Assembly (NCBI RefSeq): GCF_014698935.1
Contig: NZ_JACVMN010000003.1
Coordinates: 240,490-304,489 of the forward strand
Direction: 5' to 3'
Length of the DNA stretch: 64,000 bases
DNA from: Flagellimonas sp. S3867
GTDB taxonomy: Bacteria > Bacteroidota > Bacteroidia > Flavobacteriales > Flavobacteriaceae
A program made the position numbers and the translations under genes. Of the stretch, positions 37,837-45,317 are shown piece by piece. Within the stretch, counting starts at the first letter, position 1. Each line of letters begins with the position of its first letter. Below the pieces are notes generated by a model. That model saw only the letters and a list, made by a program, of their open reading frames with translations. It was not told the origin of the DNA and did not search any database.

Positions 37837-38811
37837 ATGGATACAACGGTGACTACCGGTACTGAAGAAAGCGTTTGGGGAGGCGGAAATCAGCCATTGA
37901 ACGCTAGCTACGGAAAAATGATGATGTGGTTTTTTATTGTCTCGGATGCCTTGACCTTTTCTGGCTTCTTGGTTTCCTATGGTTTTTCAAGGTTTAAGTT
38001 CATCGAAACTTGGCCAATTGCCGATGAGGTGTTTACCCACGTACCCTTTTTCCATGGAAATTATCCCATGATTTATGTAGCCTTTATGACCTTTGTTTTG
38101 ATTATGTCATCCGTGACCATGGTACTTGCTGTGGATGCAGGACACAAAATGATGCAGAAAAAGGTAATTCTGTATATGTTCCTTACAATAATTGGAGGTG
38201 CAATATTCGTTGGTTCACAAGCTTGGGAATGGGCCACTTTTATAAAAGGTGACTATGGAGCGTTGGAGACTAAAGGAGGAAGAATACTTCAATTTGTAGA
38301 TGCAGAGACTGGCGAAAGAGCTGCTTTGGCCGATTTTTCAAAGGCATTGCCCGAAGATAGGGTGAAACACGAGAAAAGTGAAGGTGTATGGTTTATGCAA
38401 GATGGTTATAAAACTTCATTTTCTTTAAATGAGGTAGTAGCAGGATTTAAAGCAACACCTAACATTTTGATTCGTACCGAGACAATCAATGAAGAAGGTG
38501 AAAAAACTTTGTTATCTCGTCAAGAATCCTTGGCTAAACTCAAAAATGCAACACAAGTTGTAGAAGGTGCAAACCTAATACACAATGAATACGGGAGCCG
38601 TTTATTTGCCGACTTTTTCTTTTTCATAACGGGATTCCACGGATTTCACGTATTCTCAGGAGTGCTTATCAACATTATCATCTTTTTTAATATCATTTTA
38701 GGAACGTATGAACGGCGAGGACATTACGAAATGGTAGAAAAAGTTGGTCTGTACTGGCACTTTGTAGATTTAGTATGGGTATTTGTATTCACATTCTTTT
38801 ATTTGGTATAA
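37837..38811 (+). CDS. Cytochrome c oxidase subunit III (long form with inserted domain)
   Basis: A protein of 324 residues. The N-terminal part has the first helices (KMMMWFFIVSDALTFSGFL, then IYVAFMTFVLIMSSVTMVL) up to SQAWEW at 128-132. The C-terminal part resumes with YGSRLFADFFFF and ITGFHGFHVFSG near 252-273 and ends WHFVDLVWVFVFTFFYLV. Between them is a soluble insertion of about 110 residues (about 140-250) rich in charged residues, absent from textbook subunit III. It probably projects to one face of the oxidase. The family assignment is secure; the insert has no recognisable fold. Confidence 0.92.
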   Translation: MDTTVTTGTEESVWGGGNQPLNASYGKMMMWFFIVSDALTFSGFLVSYGFSRFKFIETWPIADEVFTHVPFFHGNYPMIYVAFMTFVLIMSSVTMVLAVDAGHKMMQKKVILYMFLTIIGGAIFVGSQAWEWATFIKGDYGALETKGGRILQFVDAETGERAALADFSKALPEDRVKHEKSEGVWFMQDGYKTSFSLNEVVAGFKATPNILIRTETINEEGEKTLLSRQESLAKLKNATQVVEGANLIHNEYGSRLFADFFFFITGFHGFHVFSGVLINIIIFFNIILGTYERRGHYEMVEKVGLYWHFVDLVWVFVFTFFYLV

Positions 38812-38817
38812 TTTTTA

Positions 38818-38844
38818 TGTCATTCCTGCGAAGGCAGGAATCCA
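38818..38844. repeat. REP-like short palindrome
   Basis: An eight-base perfect stem, ATTCCTGC (38822-38829) with GCAGGAAT (38834-38841), and a GAAG loop, sitting in the 48-base gap between two oxidase genes. Elements of this shape are scattered in many flavobacterial genomes. A related, degenerate copy may be at 33391-33410. Confidence 0.55.
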
Positions 38845-38859
38845 ATCAATAACAATATA

Positions 38860-39243
38860 ATGGCACACGAACATAAACTGGAAATTTTTAGAGGACTTGT
38901 AAAGTTTAAAAACAATATCCAAAAAATATGGGGAGTATTGATTTTTCTTACCATAGTCACTGCGGTAGAAGTAGGACTGGGTATTGTAAAACCTGCGTTT
39001 TTAACGCAGAATTTCTTTGTTGGAATGAAACTACTCAATTGGATATTCATCATTCTTACTTTAGTAAAAGCATATTACATTGCTTGGGACTTTATGCACT
39101 TGCGTGATGAAAGAAGTTCCTTGCGTAGAGCTATTGTATGGACTCCAATATTTTTGATATGTTATTTGGTGTTTATTTTGCTTTTTGAAGCGGATTATAT
39201 TTACACCGTATTTAAAGAAGGGTTTTTGGCCTGGAACTTCTAG
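38860..39243 (+). CDS. Cytochrome c oxidase subunit IV family protein
   Basis: A protein of 127 residues with three to four helices (about 20-42, 51-70 and 88-110). WGVLIFLTIVTAVEVGLG and YYIAWDFMHLRDERSSLRR are the patterns of the prokaryotic subunit IV (CtaF/CyoD-like) family. This small subunit stabilises the oxidase in the inner membrane. A hairpin with a T-run follows the stop, so expression of the downstream assembly genes may be partly separated from that of the structural genes. Confidence 0.87.
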   Translation: MAHEHKLEIFRGLVKFKNNIQKIWGVLIFLTIVTAVEVGLGIVKPAFLTQNFFVGMKLLNWIFIILTLVKAYYIAWDFMHLRDERSSLRRAIVWTPIFLICYLVFILLFEADYIYTVFKEGFLAWNF

Positions 39244-39260
39244 AAAAGTATTAACAAATG

Positions 39261-39288
39261 AAAAAGGCGGTTTTAAACCGTCTTTTTT
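39261..39288 (+). terminator. Terminator-like hairpin between subunit IV and SCO-like genes
   Basis: GGCGGTT (39266-39272) pairs with AACCGTC (39276-39282) including one G-U pair, with an A-run before and six T after. It may be a partial terminator within the operon. It also overlaps a possible upstream start of the next gene (39258), which favours the later ATG. Confidence 0.65.
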
Positions 39289-39311
39289 ATTTTTGTACAA
39301 CCCAGATTCTG

Positions 39312-39947
39312 ATGAAAAAGACTTTTGTTTTAGTTGTTCTGTTTGTACTTCCACTGGTGGCCTACCTATTCTTTGCGTCCGGAGTGAACAACTTTGGAAA
39401 GCTTCCGATACTTACCACAAATTTGCCCGAACTATCTAATTTTGAGGGCGAGGTTAAACTTGAAAACAAAATAACCATTCTTGGATTTTTAGGGAATGAT
39501 ATTGAAAATAGAAGGGGAAATGCCTTCAACCTGAACCAAAAAATTTATAAACGATTCGGAGATTTCAACGATTTACAGTTTATTATGATTGTTCCTAAAG
39601 GCACGGAGAGCAAGGCCGCTGCGTTAAAAAAGGAGTTGGGAAAGTTGTCAGATGTCACAAAATGGAATTTTGCCTTTGGCACCAACCAAGAGATAATTTC
39701 ATTTTTCAATGCTATGCAAACAGGATTGCAGCTAGATGAAGACATGGGCACTCCTTATGTTTTTATAGTGGATAAAGAATTGAATCTTAGGGGAAGAAAT
39801 GATGATGAGGATGAAGGTGTCAAATACGGATTTAATACAACCTCTGTAGCCGAATTGAATAACAAAATGGAAGACGATGTAAAGATTATTCTTGCAGAAT
39901 ATCGTCTAGCACTAAAGAAAAACAATGCCAATAGGAGCGAACAGTAA
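39312..39947 (+). CDS. SCO-like membrane-anchored protein lacking Cys and His
   Basis: A protein of 211 residues from the ATG at 39312, opening with an uncleaved-looking anchor (KKTFVLVVLFVLPLVAYLFF). The body has a thioredoxin-like course: KITILGFLGNDI, LQFIMIVPKGTES, then TPYVFIVDKELNLRGR. It resembles SCO proteins, but not one Cys or His occurs in the whole protein, so copper binding of the SCO type is impossible. It overlaps the true SCO gene by 23 bases. A structural or chaperone role in oxidase assembly is inferred from position only. Confidence 0.75.
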   Translation: MKKTFVLVVLFVLPLVAYLFFASGVNNFGKLPILTTNLPELSNFEGEVKLENKITILGFLGNDIENRRGNAFNLNQKIYKRFGDFNDLQFIMIVPKGTESKAAALKKELGKLSDVTKWNFAFGTNQEIISFFNAMQTGLQLDEDMGTPYVFIVDKELNLRGRNDDEDEGVKYGFNTTSVAELNNKMEDDVKIILAEYRLALKKNNANRSEQ

Positions 39948-40671
39948 AAAGAAATACAACTACGTATGGGTGTCTGCCGTAATTTTGATTTTCGGCATTT
40001 TTGCGGTGTACGAAATGACCAAGAAACTCAAAGAAGGTGATGTTGTGGAAAAAGATAGAATGAGTGTCCATTCGCCTCAAAAAGAATTGGGTTTTATCAT
40101 TGGGAATGGTCAAAAAAGAAAGGTTCCACCCTTTTCCTTTTTAAATCAGGATAGCGTATTGGTCTCCAATGAAGATTACCTAGGTAAAGTATATGTGGTC
40201 GAGTTCTTTTTTACCACCTGCCCCACCATTTGTCCTATTATGACAAGAAATTTGGTGGAACTTCAAGATACTTTTAAGGATGATAAAGATTTTGGCGTAG
40301 CATCGTTTACCATAAACCCTCGGTACGATACTCCACGCATTCTCAAAAAATATGCTGAGAAATATGAAATCGTAAATGCAGATTGGCATTTAATGACCGG
40401 AGATAGAGATGCTATATATGAACTGGCACAAGAAGGGTTTTATATTGTAGCCAACGAAGTTGAGGATGCTCCGGGCGGGTTCGAACATTCAGGTATGTTC
40501 GCTTTGGTAGATAAACAAGGTTATATCAGATCTAGAGACGATGCACATGGAAATCCTTTAATCTATTACCGTGGAACGATCACCGAAAAACAGGGCGTGA
40601 ATGCTGAGGGCGAAGCACAGCAGATAACAATGTTAAAAGAGGATATTAAAAAATTATTGTTGGAGAAATGA
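39925..40671 (+). CDS. SCO1/SenC family copper chaperone
   Basis: A protein of 248 residues with one N-terminal anchor helix (about 13-30) and a periplasmic thioredoxin fold. The copper site is complete: C99-x3-C103 (TTCPTICPIM) and His188 (GGFEHSGMF). SCO proteins deliver copper to, or reduce, the CuA centre of subunit II; the target CuA protein is CoxB at 10.5 kb. It overlaps both neighbours (23 bases upstream, 4 bases downstream), so it is tightly co-translated. Confidence 0.94.
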   Translation: MPIGANSKKKYNYVWVSAVILIFGIFAVYEMTKKLKEGDVVEKDRMSVHSPQKELGFIIGNGQKRKVPPFSFLNQDSVLVSNEDYLGKVYVVEFFFTTCPTICPIMTRNLVELQDTFKDDKDFGVASFTINPRYDTPRILKKYAEKYEIVNADWHLMTGDRDAIYELAQEGFYIVANEVEDAPGGFEHSGMFALVDKQGYIRSRDDAHGNPLIYYRGTITEKQGVNAEGEAQQITMLKEDIKKLLLEK

Positions 40672-41204
40672 AGGAAGTAATTTCAGCAAATGAAAAGCAA
40701 TTTAAAAGATGGATTACCGCCGTTTCCATTGCCGTTCCATTACTTGTGGCGCTGCTTTTTATGTACAAGATACCCAATGCAGAACCATTGACTTTTTTAC
40801 CTCCGATTTATGCATCAATTAATGGACTTACCGCTGTTTTGCTTTTTGCAGCTGTAATGGCAGTTAAAAATGGGAAAAGAAAAATTCACCAAAGATTGAT
40901 GACAACATGTATTTTACTTTCCGCATTATTTTTGGTCATGTATGTGGCTTACCATATGACTTCAGAAAGCACATCCTATGGAGGAGAAGGAGTCTTGCGT
41001 TACATATACTATTTTATTTTGCTCACCCATATTCTACTTTCAATTGCTGTAATTCCCTTGGTGCTGATTACCTATTCCAAAGGATATTTAGAAAATTATA
41101 AAGCCCATAGAAAATGGGCAAAATATACATTTCCTATTTGGTTATATGTTGCCGTTACCGGGGTTGTTGTGTATCTTATGATTTCACCATACTATCAATA
41201 TTGA
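40668..41204 (+). CDS. DUF420 membrane protein
   Basis: A protein of 178 residues with five predicted helices, starting with an ATGA overlap with the SCO gene. Conserved His in helix-end positions (GKRKIHQRLMTTC, VAYHMTSES, LLTHILLSIAVIPL, HRKWAKYTFPIWLYV) fit the DUF420 family. This family is found in cytochrome oxidase clusters across bacteria and is thought to be linked to oxidase assembly (heme or copper), but no biochemical function is established to my knowledge. Confidence 0.88.
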   Translation: MKEVISANEKQFKRWITAVSIAVPLLVALLFMYKIPNAEPLTFLPPIYASINGLTAVLLFAAVMAVKNGKRKIHQRLMTTCILLSALFLVMYVAYHMTSESTSYGGEGVLRYIYYFILLTHILLSIAVIPLVLITYSKGYLENYKAHRKWAKYTFPIWLYVAVTGVVVYLMISPYYQY

Positions 41205-41212
41205 CTTTAGCC

Positions 41213-41425
41213 GTGAAAACCAGATTTTTTATACTGTTGCTTATTTTTATGGCGCTTCCCCAAATAACCGAGGCGCAATGTGCCATGTGCCGTGCAGTGG
41301 TCGAAAGTGAAGTTGATGGCAATACCGCCGAAGGAATCAATAATGGAATCGTTTACCTAATGGCAATTCCATATATTTTGGTGGGAGGTCTTTTCTATTT
41401 TGTATATAGAAAACTACGTAACTAG
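41213..41425 (+). CDS. Small CxxC membrane protein of oxidase cluster
   Basis: A protein of 70 residues from a GTG at 41213, eight bases after the DUF420 stop. It has a signal peptide or first helix (FFILLLIFMALPQITEA), a pair C23-A-M-C26 right after the cleavage point, a short loop (RAVVESEVDGNTAEGINNG) and one membrane helix (about 46-66) with a basic tail. After processing, the CxxC pair would sit almost at the mature N terminus in the periplasm. Possible roles are copper handling or thiol exchange for SCO; this is inference. Longer frames from 41114 lie inside DUF420 and are not used. Confidence 0.75.
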   Translation: MKTRFFILLLIFMALPQITEAQCAMCRAVVESEVDGNTAEGINNGIVYLMAIPYILVGGLFYFVYRKLRN

Positions 41426-41439
41426 CATATTTTTAAAGT

Positions 41440-41497
41440 TTTAACACTTTTTTTACCTTTAAAGTGTAACAATATGACATAACTTTTGTCATATTTG
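41440..41497 (+). promoter_or_regulatory. Regulatory region with two inverted repeats upstream of the ABC export locus
   Basis: A perfect inverted repeat, AATATGACA (41471-41479) and TGTCATATT (41487-41495), has a seven-base spacer. A second dyad, ACACTTT (41444-41450) and AAAGTGT (41461-41467), lies upstream. CATATTTG (41490-41497) is a one-mismatch -7 box inside the first dyad, so a dimeric repressor there would block transcription. The ATG of the first permease is at 41540. Confidence 0.55.
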
Positions 41498-41539
41498 GGT
41501 ACGTTAACGTATTTCATCAATCATCAAACACCAACCATC

Positions 41540-42784
41540 ATGTTCGACATTGAAAGGTGGCAAGAAATTTTTGACACCATTAGGAAGAACAAACTCCGAA
41601 CTTTTTTGACGGGACTTTCCGTCGCATCCGGTATTTTCATTCTTGTTATTTTGTTGGGCTTTGGCCAAGGCATGCAAAATGGTATTGAGCACGAATTCAA
41701 GCAAGATGCCACCACAAGCGTTTGGGCTTGGCCGGGAGTTACCTCAAAAGAATTTAAAGGTCTTAATCCAGGAAGACGTATCCAGTTCAACAACGATAAC
41801 TTCGAGAATACGGCTTCTATGTTCAAAGAGACGGTTGAGTATAAATCTCCCCGGATATTTGTGCGAAACATTACCGTGAATTATGGTAAAGAATCTCTTG
41901 TTTATAGTGTTCAGGGCGTTAGTGCCGATTTTCAGTTTATAGAAGGCCCCAAAATGAGGGAAGGACGCTTTATAAATTTCCAAGATGAAAATTCCACAGG
42001 TAAGATAGCGGTAATAGGTGATAAAATTAAAAAGGATGTATTTGCCGATGTCGATTCACCAGTGGGGGAGTTCATCGAAATTTCAGGAATACCATTTAAA
42101 ATAGTTGGAGTTTTTGGAGAAATGCAAGACAGGGAAGAAGAAAGAATTTACATTCCCATTACAACGGCGCAAAGGGTTTTTAATGGGGGAGATAGAGTAA
42201 ACAGTTTATCATATACCCTACCTGAGGTCGAAAACTTTGATCAAGCTGTTGCACAGGCTGTGAAATTCAAAGATGACTTAAGATCTTATTTGCAACAATC
42301 ACATACCGTAGCTCCAGATGACGATGCTGCCATGAACGTATGGAGCGCCATGGAAGAAGCCAAAAGATATTACGGAATAACCAATAGCATGAAAATATTC
42401 TTTTGGTTTGTTGGAGGATGTACCATAATTGCAGGAGTAGTCGGTGTGAGTAATATAATGCTCATTGTGGTTAAGGAGCGTACACGCGAAATAGGTATTC
42501 GTAAAGCCCTTGGGGCCAAACCTTGGTCCATCGTGGGAATGATTTTGCACGAATCCGTTTTTGTTACGGCCATTTCCGGATTTTCTGGTTTGATTTTTAG
42601 CATGGCCCTTCTCGAAATATTGGGTCCCCATGTACAAATAGATTATGTAATGAATCCATCGGTAAATTTCAAAGTAGCCTTCTCAACTGTTTTGGTTTTG
42701 GTTTTTGCGGGTGCACTTGCAGGGTTGGTGCCTGCATTAAGAGCGGCGAGAGTACAAGTCATAGAATCATTAAGGGATGAATAA
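41540..42784 (+). CDS. MacB/FtsX-type ABC transporter permease (copy 1, type A)
   Basis: A protein of 414 residues from the ATG at 41540 (MFDIERWQEIFDTIRKNKLR). Layout is that of MacB-type permeases: one N-terminal helix, a periplasmic domain of about 230 residues (MacB_PCD), then three C-terminal helices (FtsX) around IMLIVVKERTREIGIRKALGA. There is no ATPase domain in this gene. MacB systems move substrates from the periplasm through TolC by mechanotransmission, not by transport across the inner membrane. It is clearly paralogous to the permease at 46012. Confidence 0.9.
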   Translation: MFDIERWQEIFDTIRKNKLRTFLTGLSVASGIFILVILLGFGQGMQNGIEHEFKQDATTSVWAWPGVTSKEFKGLNPGRRIQFNNDNFENTASMFKETVEYKSPRIFVRNITVNYGKESLVYSVQGVSADFQFIEGPKMREGRFINFQDENSTGKIAVIGDKIKKDVFADVDSPVGEFIEISGIPFKIVGVFGEMQDREEERIYIPITTAQRVFNGGDRVNSLSYTLPEVENFDQAVAQAVKFKDDLRSYLQQSHTVAPDDDAAMNVWSAMEEAKRYYGITNSMKIFFWFVGGCTIIAGVVGVSNIMLIVVKERTREIGIRKALGAKPWSIVGMILHESVFVTAISGFSGLIFSMALLEILGPHVQIDYVMNPSVNFKVAFSTVLVLVFAGALAGLVPALRAARVQVIESLRDE

Positions 42785-42810
42785 TTAAGTAACCGGTAGA
42801 ATAACTCAAG

Positions 42811-44070
42811 ATGTTCAATAGAGATAGATGGAGAGAAATATTGGAGGTACTCACGAGCAATGTGGGTAGAACAATACTGACTGCATTTGGCGTATGCTGG
42901 GGAATCTTTATTCTAATTGTTCTGTTAGCGGCAGGGAAAGGTTTTGAGAATGGAATTAGAGCAGATTTTGGCGATATTGCTACCAATACCATGTTCATGT
43001 GGACACGTAGAACTACCAAACCATACGAAGGTTTACCCAAGGATAGAAGTTTTGAGTTCAAAGTGAGTGACGTTCAGGCCATTTGGGACAATGTACCCAA
43101 CCTACGCTTTGTTTCACCGCGAAATCATCAAGGAGGAACTGGAGGAGGTAATAATGTTGTAAGAGGTATTCGGACCGGAGCATACAGTGTTTATGGAGAT
43201 TACCCTGAGATCATCAATCAAGACCCCATGACCATAACTTCCGGCCGATTTTTAAATTACAATGATATTAACGAAAGACGTAAAGTTGCTGTAATCGGAA
43301 GAGGGGTTCTCAACGATTTATATGAAAAGGATGAAGAATATTTAGGCACTTATATCAAAATCCAAGGGGTCAATTTTATGGTAATTGGGTCGTATAAGAA
43401 AAATAGCAATGATGGTAATGGAGAGGACTCCCAAAAAGAAATATTTGTTCCATTCACCGCTTTCTCCCAGGCGTTTAATCGAGGAGAAGATGTGGGGTGG
43501 ATGGCTATCACCGCAAAAGATGGAAGCTCAATATCAAAATTGAAAGACAATATTATCAATGTTATGCGGGAACGACACAAGGTACATCCCGAGGACAAAA
43601 GGGCAATAGGTTATTTCGACCTTTATGAACAGTACAACAGGGTGGAAAGTCTTTTTGTAGGTTTAAAGGCCATTGCCTACATCGTTGGTATTATGGTGCT
43701 GCTATCCGGAATTATTGGGGTGAGCAATATTATGCTCATAGTGGTCAAAGAACGCACCAAGGAAATCGGAATTCGAAGAGCACTCGGAGAACAACCATGG
43801 TCCATTAAAAAACAGATTCTGATGGAATCGATATTCTTGACCATAATCTCTGGTATGGTCGGAATTATTTTCGGATCGCTGGTTATCTACGGTATCAACT
43901 CGTTGTTGGATAGTGTAGGACCTGTTGATATGTTCATCAATCCAAATGTAAGTGTGGGTGTTGTAAGCGGAGCCTTAATGATATTAATGATTTCAGGATT
44001 GCTCGCAGGGTTCATTCCAGCGAACAGTGCCATACGGGTGCGTCCTATTGAAGCCTTACGAACAGAATAA
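42811..44070 (+). CDS. MacB/FtsX-type ABC transporter permease (copy 1, type B)
   Basis: A protein of 419 residues (MFNRDRWREILEVLTSNVGR). Same layout as the gene before, with a periplasmic domain containing SVYGDYPEIINQDPM and the FtsX signature IMLIVVKERTKEIGIRRALGE. It differs enough from type A to be the second half of a heterodimeric permease; the matching paralogue is at 47247, which shares SVYGDYPEID. It begins 26 bases after the type A gene. Confidence 0.9.
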   Translation: MFNRDRWREILEVLTSNVGRTILTAFGVCWGIFILIVLLAAGKGFENGIRADFGDIATNTMFMWTRRTTKPYEGLPKDRSFEFKVSDVQAIWDNVPNLRFVSPRNHQGGTGGGNNVVRGIRTGAYSVYGDYPEIINQDPMTITSGRFLNYNDINERRKVAVIGRGVLNDLYEKDEEYLGTYIKIQGVNFMVIGSYKKNSNDGNGEDSQKEIFVPFTAFSQAFNRGEDVGWMAITAKDGSSISKLKDNIINVMRERHKVHPEDKRAIGYFDLYEQYNRVESLFVGLKAIAYIVGIMVLLSGIIGVSNIMLIVVKERTKEIGIRRALGEQPWSIKKQILMESIFLTIISGMVGIIFGSLVIYGINSLLDSVGPVDMFINPNVSVGVVSGALMILMISGLLAGFIPANSAIRVRPIEALRTE

Positions 44071-44107
44071 AAAAATCAATCAATCAAAATAAACCATAGA
44101 AAATAAA

Positions 44108-45220
44108 ATGAAAAAGTCAGTAACCATCATCATCTTGTTGCTCATCATAGTTGTTTTTGGGGGATCCATGTATTATCTCTATCAAAAAAATGCTGAGGAC
44201 CCGGTCGTCTATGAGATAGAAGAACTTTCAAAAAAGAATATTGTCAAAAAAGCAGTGGCCACAGGTAGTATCCTTCCTTTGGAAGAAGTTTTGATCAAGC
44301 CCAACATTTCAGGTGTAATCGAGGAAATTTATGTGGAAGGTGGCGACTATGTGAAATCGGGCGATTTGTTGGCCAAAATAAAGGTGGTGCCCAATTTGAA
44401 CGCCTTAAACGATGCTAAAAATTCCATTGATGAATCTAAAATCAATCTGGACGACCAAAAAAGAAATTATGAAAGGCAGTTGTCACTTTTTGACAAGGGA
44501 GTAATTTCAAAAGCTGATTTGGAACGTGCACAAGTGGCTTTTGATCAGGCAAGACAATCTTATGGTGCGGCAAACAAGCGATACGATATTGTGAAAACTG
44601 GGACTACATCTGGATTCGGTAATGCGGCCAATACCTTGATTAAATCTACTGTTAGCGGAATGGTCTTGGAAGTACCGGTGGAAGTTGGCAACCAAGTTAT
44701 AGAAAGCAACAACTTTAATGAAGGAACCACAATTGCCGCTATAGCGGACGTGGAAAAGATGATTTTTGAAGGAAAAGTTGATGAATCCGAGGTAGGTAGA
44801 ATAAAAGAGGAGTTGCCTCTTGAAATAACCGTGGGTGCAATCGAAAACAAGGTTTTTGATGCAGTGCTTGATTATATAGCACCCAAGGGAAAAGAAGAGA
44901 ACGGTGCCATTCAGTTTGAAATCAAAGGGACACTAAAAAAACAAGATTCCATCTTTATAAGAGCGGGCCTCAGTGCCAATGCTTCTATTATACTAGCTAG
45001 GGCAGATAGTGTTTTGGCTTTAAAAGAAGCTTTGGTCCAATTTGATGATGAGACCAAAAAACCCTATGTGGAGGTGGAAACTTCCGAACAACAATTTGAA
45101 CGCAGGGAAATCGAATTAGGTGTCAGTGATGGCATTTTCGTAGAGGTAAAATCCGGACTTGATATAGAAGATAGGATCAAAGTTTGGAACGCCATTGAGG
45201 AAGAAGAAAATGCAGATTAA
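44108..45220 (+). CDS. Periplasmic adaptor (HlyD/MacA-type), copy 1
   Basis: A protein of 370 residues with one N-terminal anchor helix (about 5-25). Then come the lipoyl half (LIKPNISGVIEEIYVEGGDYVKSG is split here into two parts by a helical hairpin), a coiled coil (about 95-160), the second lipoyl half (STVSGMVLEVPVEVGNQV) and beta-barrel and membrane-proximal domains. It would bridge the two permeases and TolC in the periplasm. It resembles the adaptor at 48546 strongly (VESNNFN/GTTIA region and IAPKGKEE). Confidence 0.9.
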   Translation: MKKSVTIIILLLIIVVFGGSMYYLYQKNAEDPVVYEIEELSKKNIVKKAVATGSILPLEEVLIKPNISGVIEEIYVEGGDYVKSGDLLAKIKVVPNLNALNDAKNSIDESKINLDDQKRNYERQLSLFDKGVISKADLERAQVAFDQARQSYGAANKRYDIVKTGTTSGFGNAANTLIKSTVSGMVLEVPVEVGNQVIESNNFNEGTTIAAIADVEKMIFEGKVDESEVGRIKEELPLEITVGAIENKVFDAVLDYIAPKGKEENGAIQFEIKGTLKKQDSIFIRAGLSANASIILARADSVLALKEALVQFDDETKKPYVEVETSEQQFERREIELGVSDGIFVEVKSGLDIEDRIKVWNAIEEEENAD

Positions 45221-45255
45221 CCTTTTAACAAAAAATTTCAAATAATCTTGTAACA

Positions 45256-45282
45256 TTTTAACAACTTGTAAGTCATATTACA
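45256..45282 (+). promoter_or_regulatory. Possible operator upstream of the ABC ATPase
   Basis: In the 97-base gap before the ATPase gene, TGTAA (45267-45271) and TTACA (45278-45282) form an inverted repeat around GTCATA. The string GTCATATT (45272-45279) recurs at 41488-41495 in front of copy 1, and TTTTAACA (45256-45263) recurs at 41439-41446. This suggests that one regulator controls both transcripts. Confidence 0.42.
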
Positions 45283-45317
45283 GGAGTTAAAATGCCAGAT
45301 AGCTAATAGCACCAATC

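Noticed and set aside
40470..40490. GGGTTCGAACATTC as a tRNA T-arm
   Set aside because: It lies inside the SCO coding sequence and no acceptor, D or anticodon stems can be built around it.
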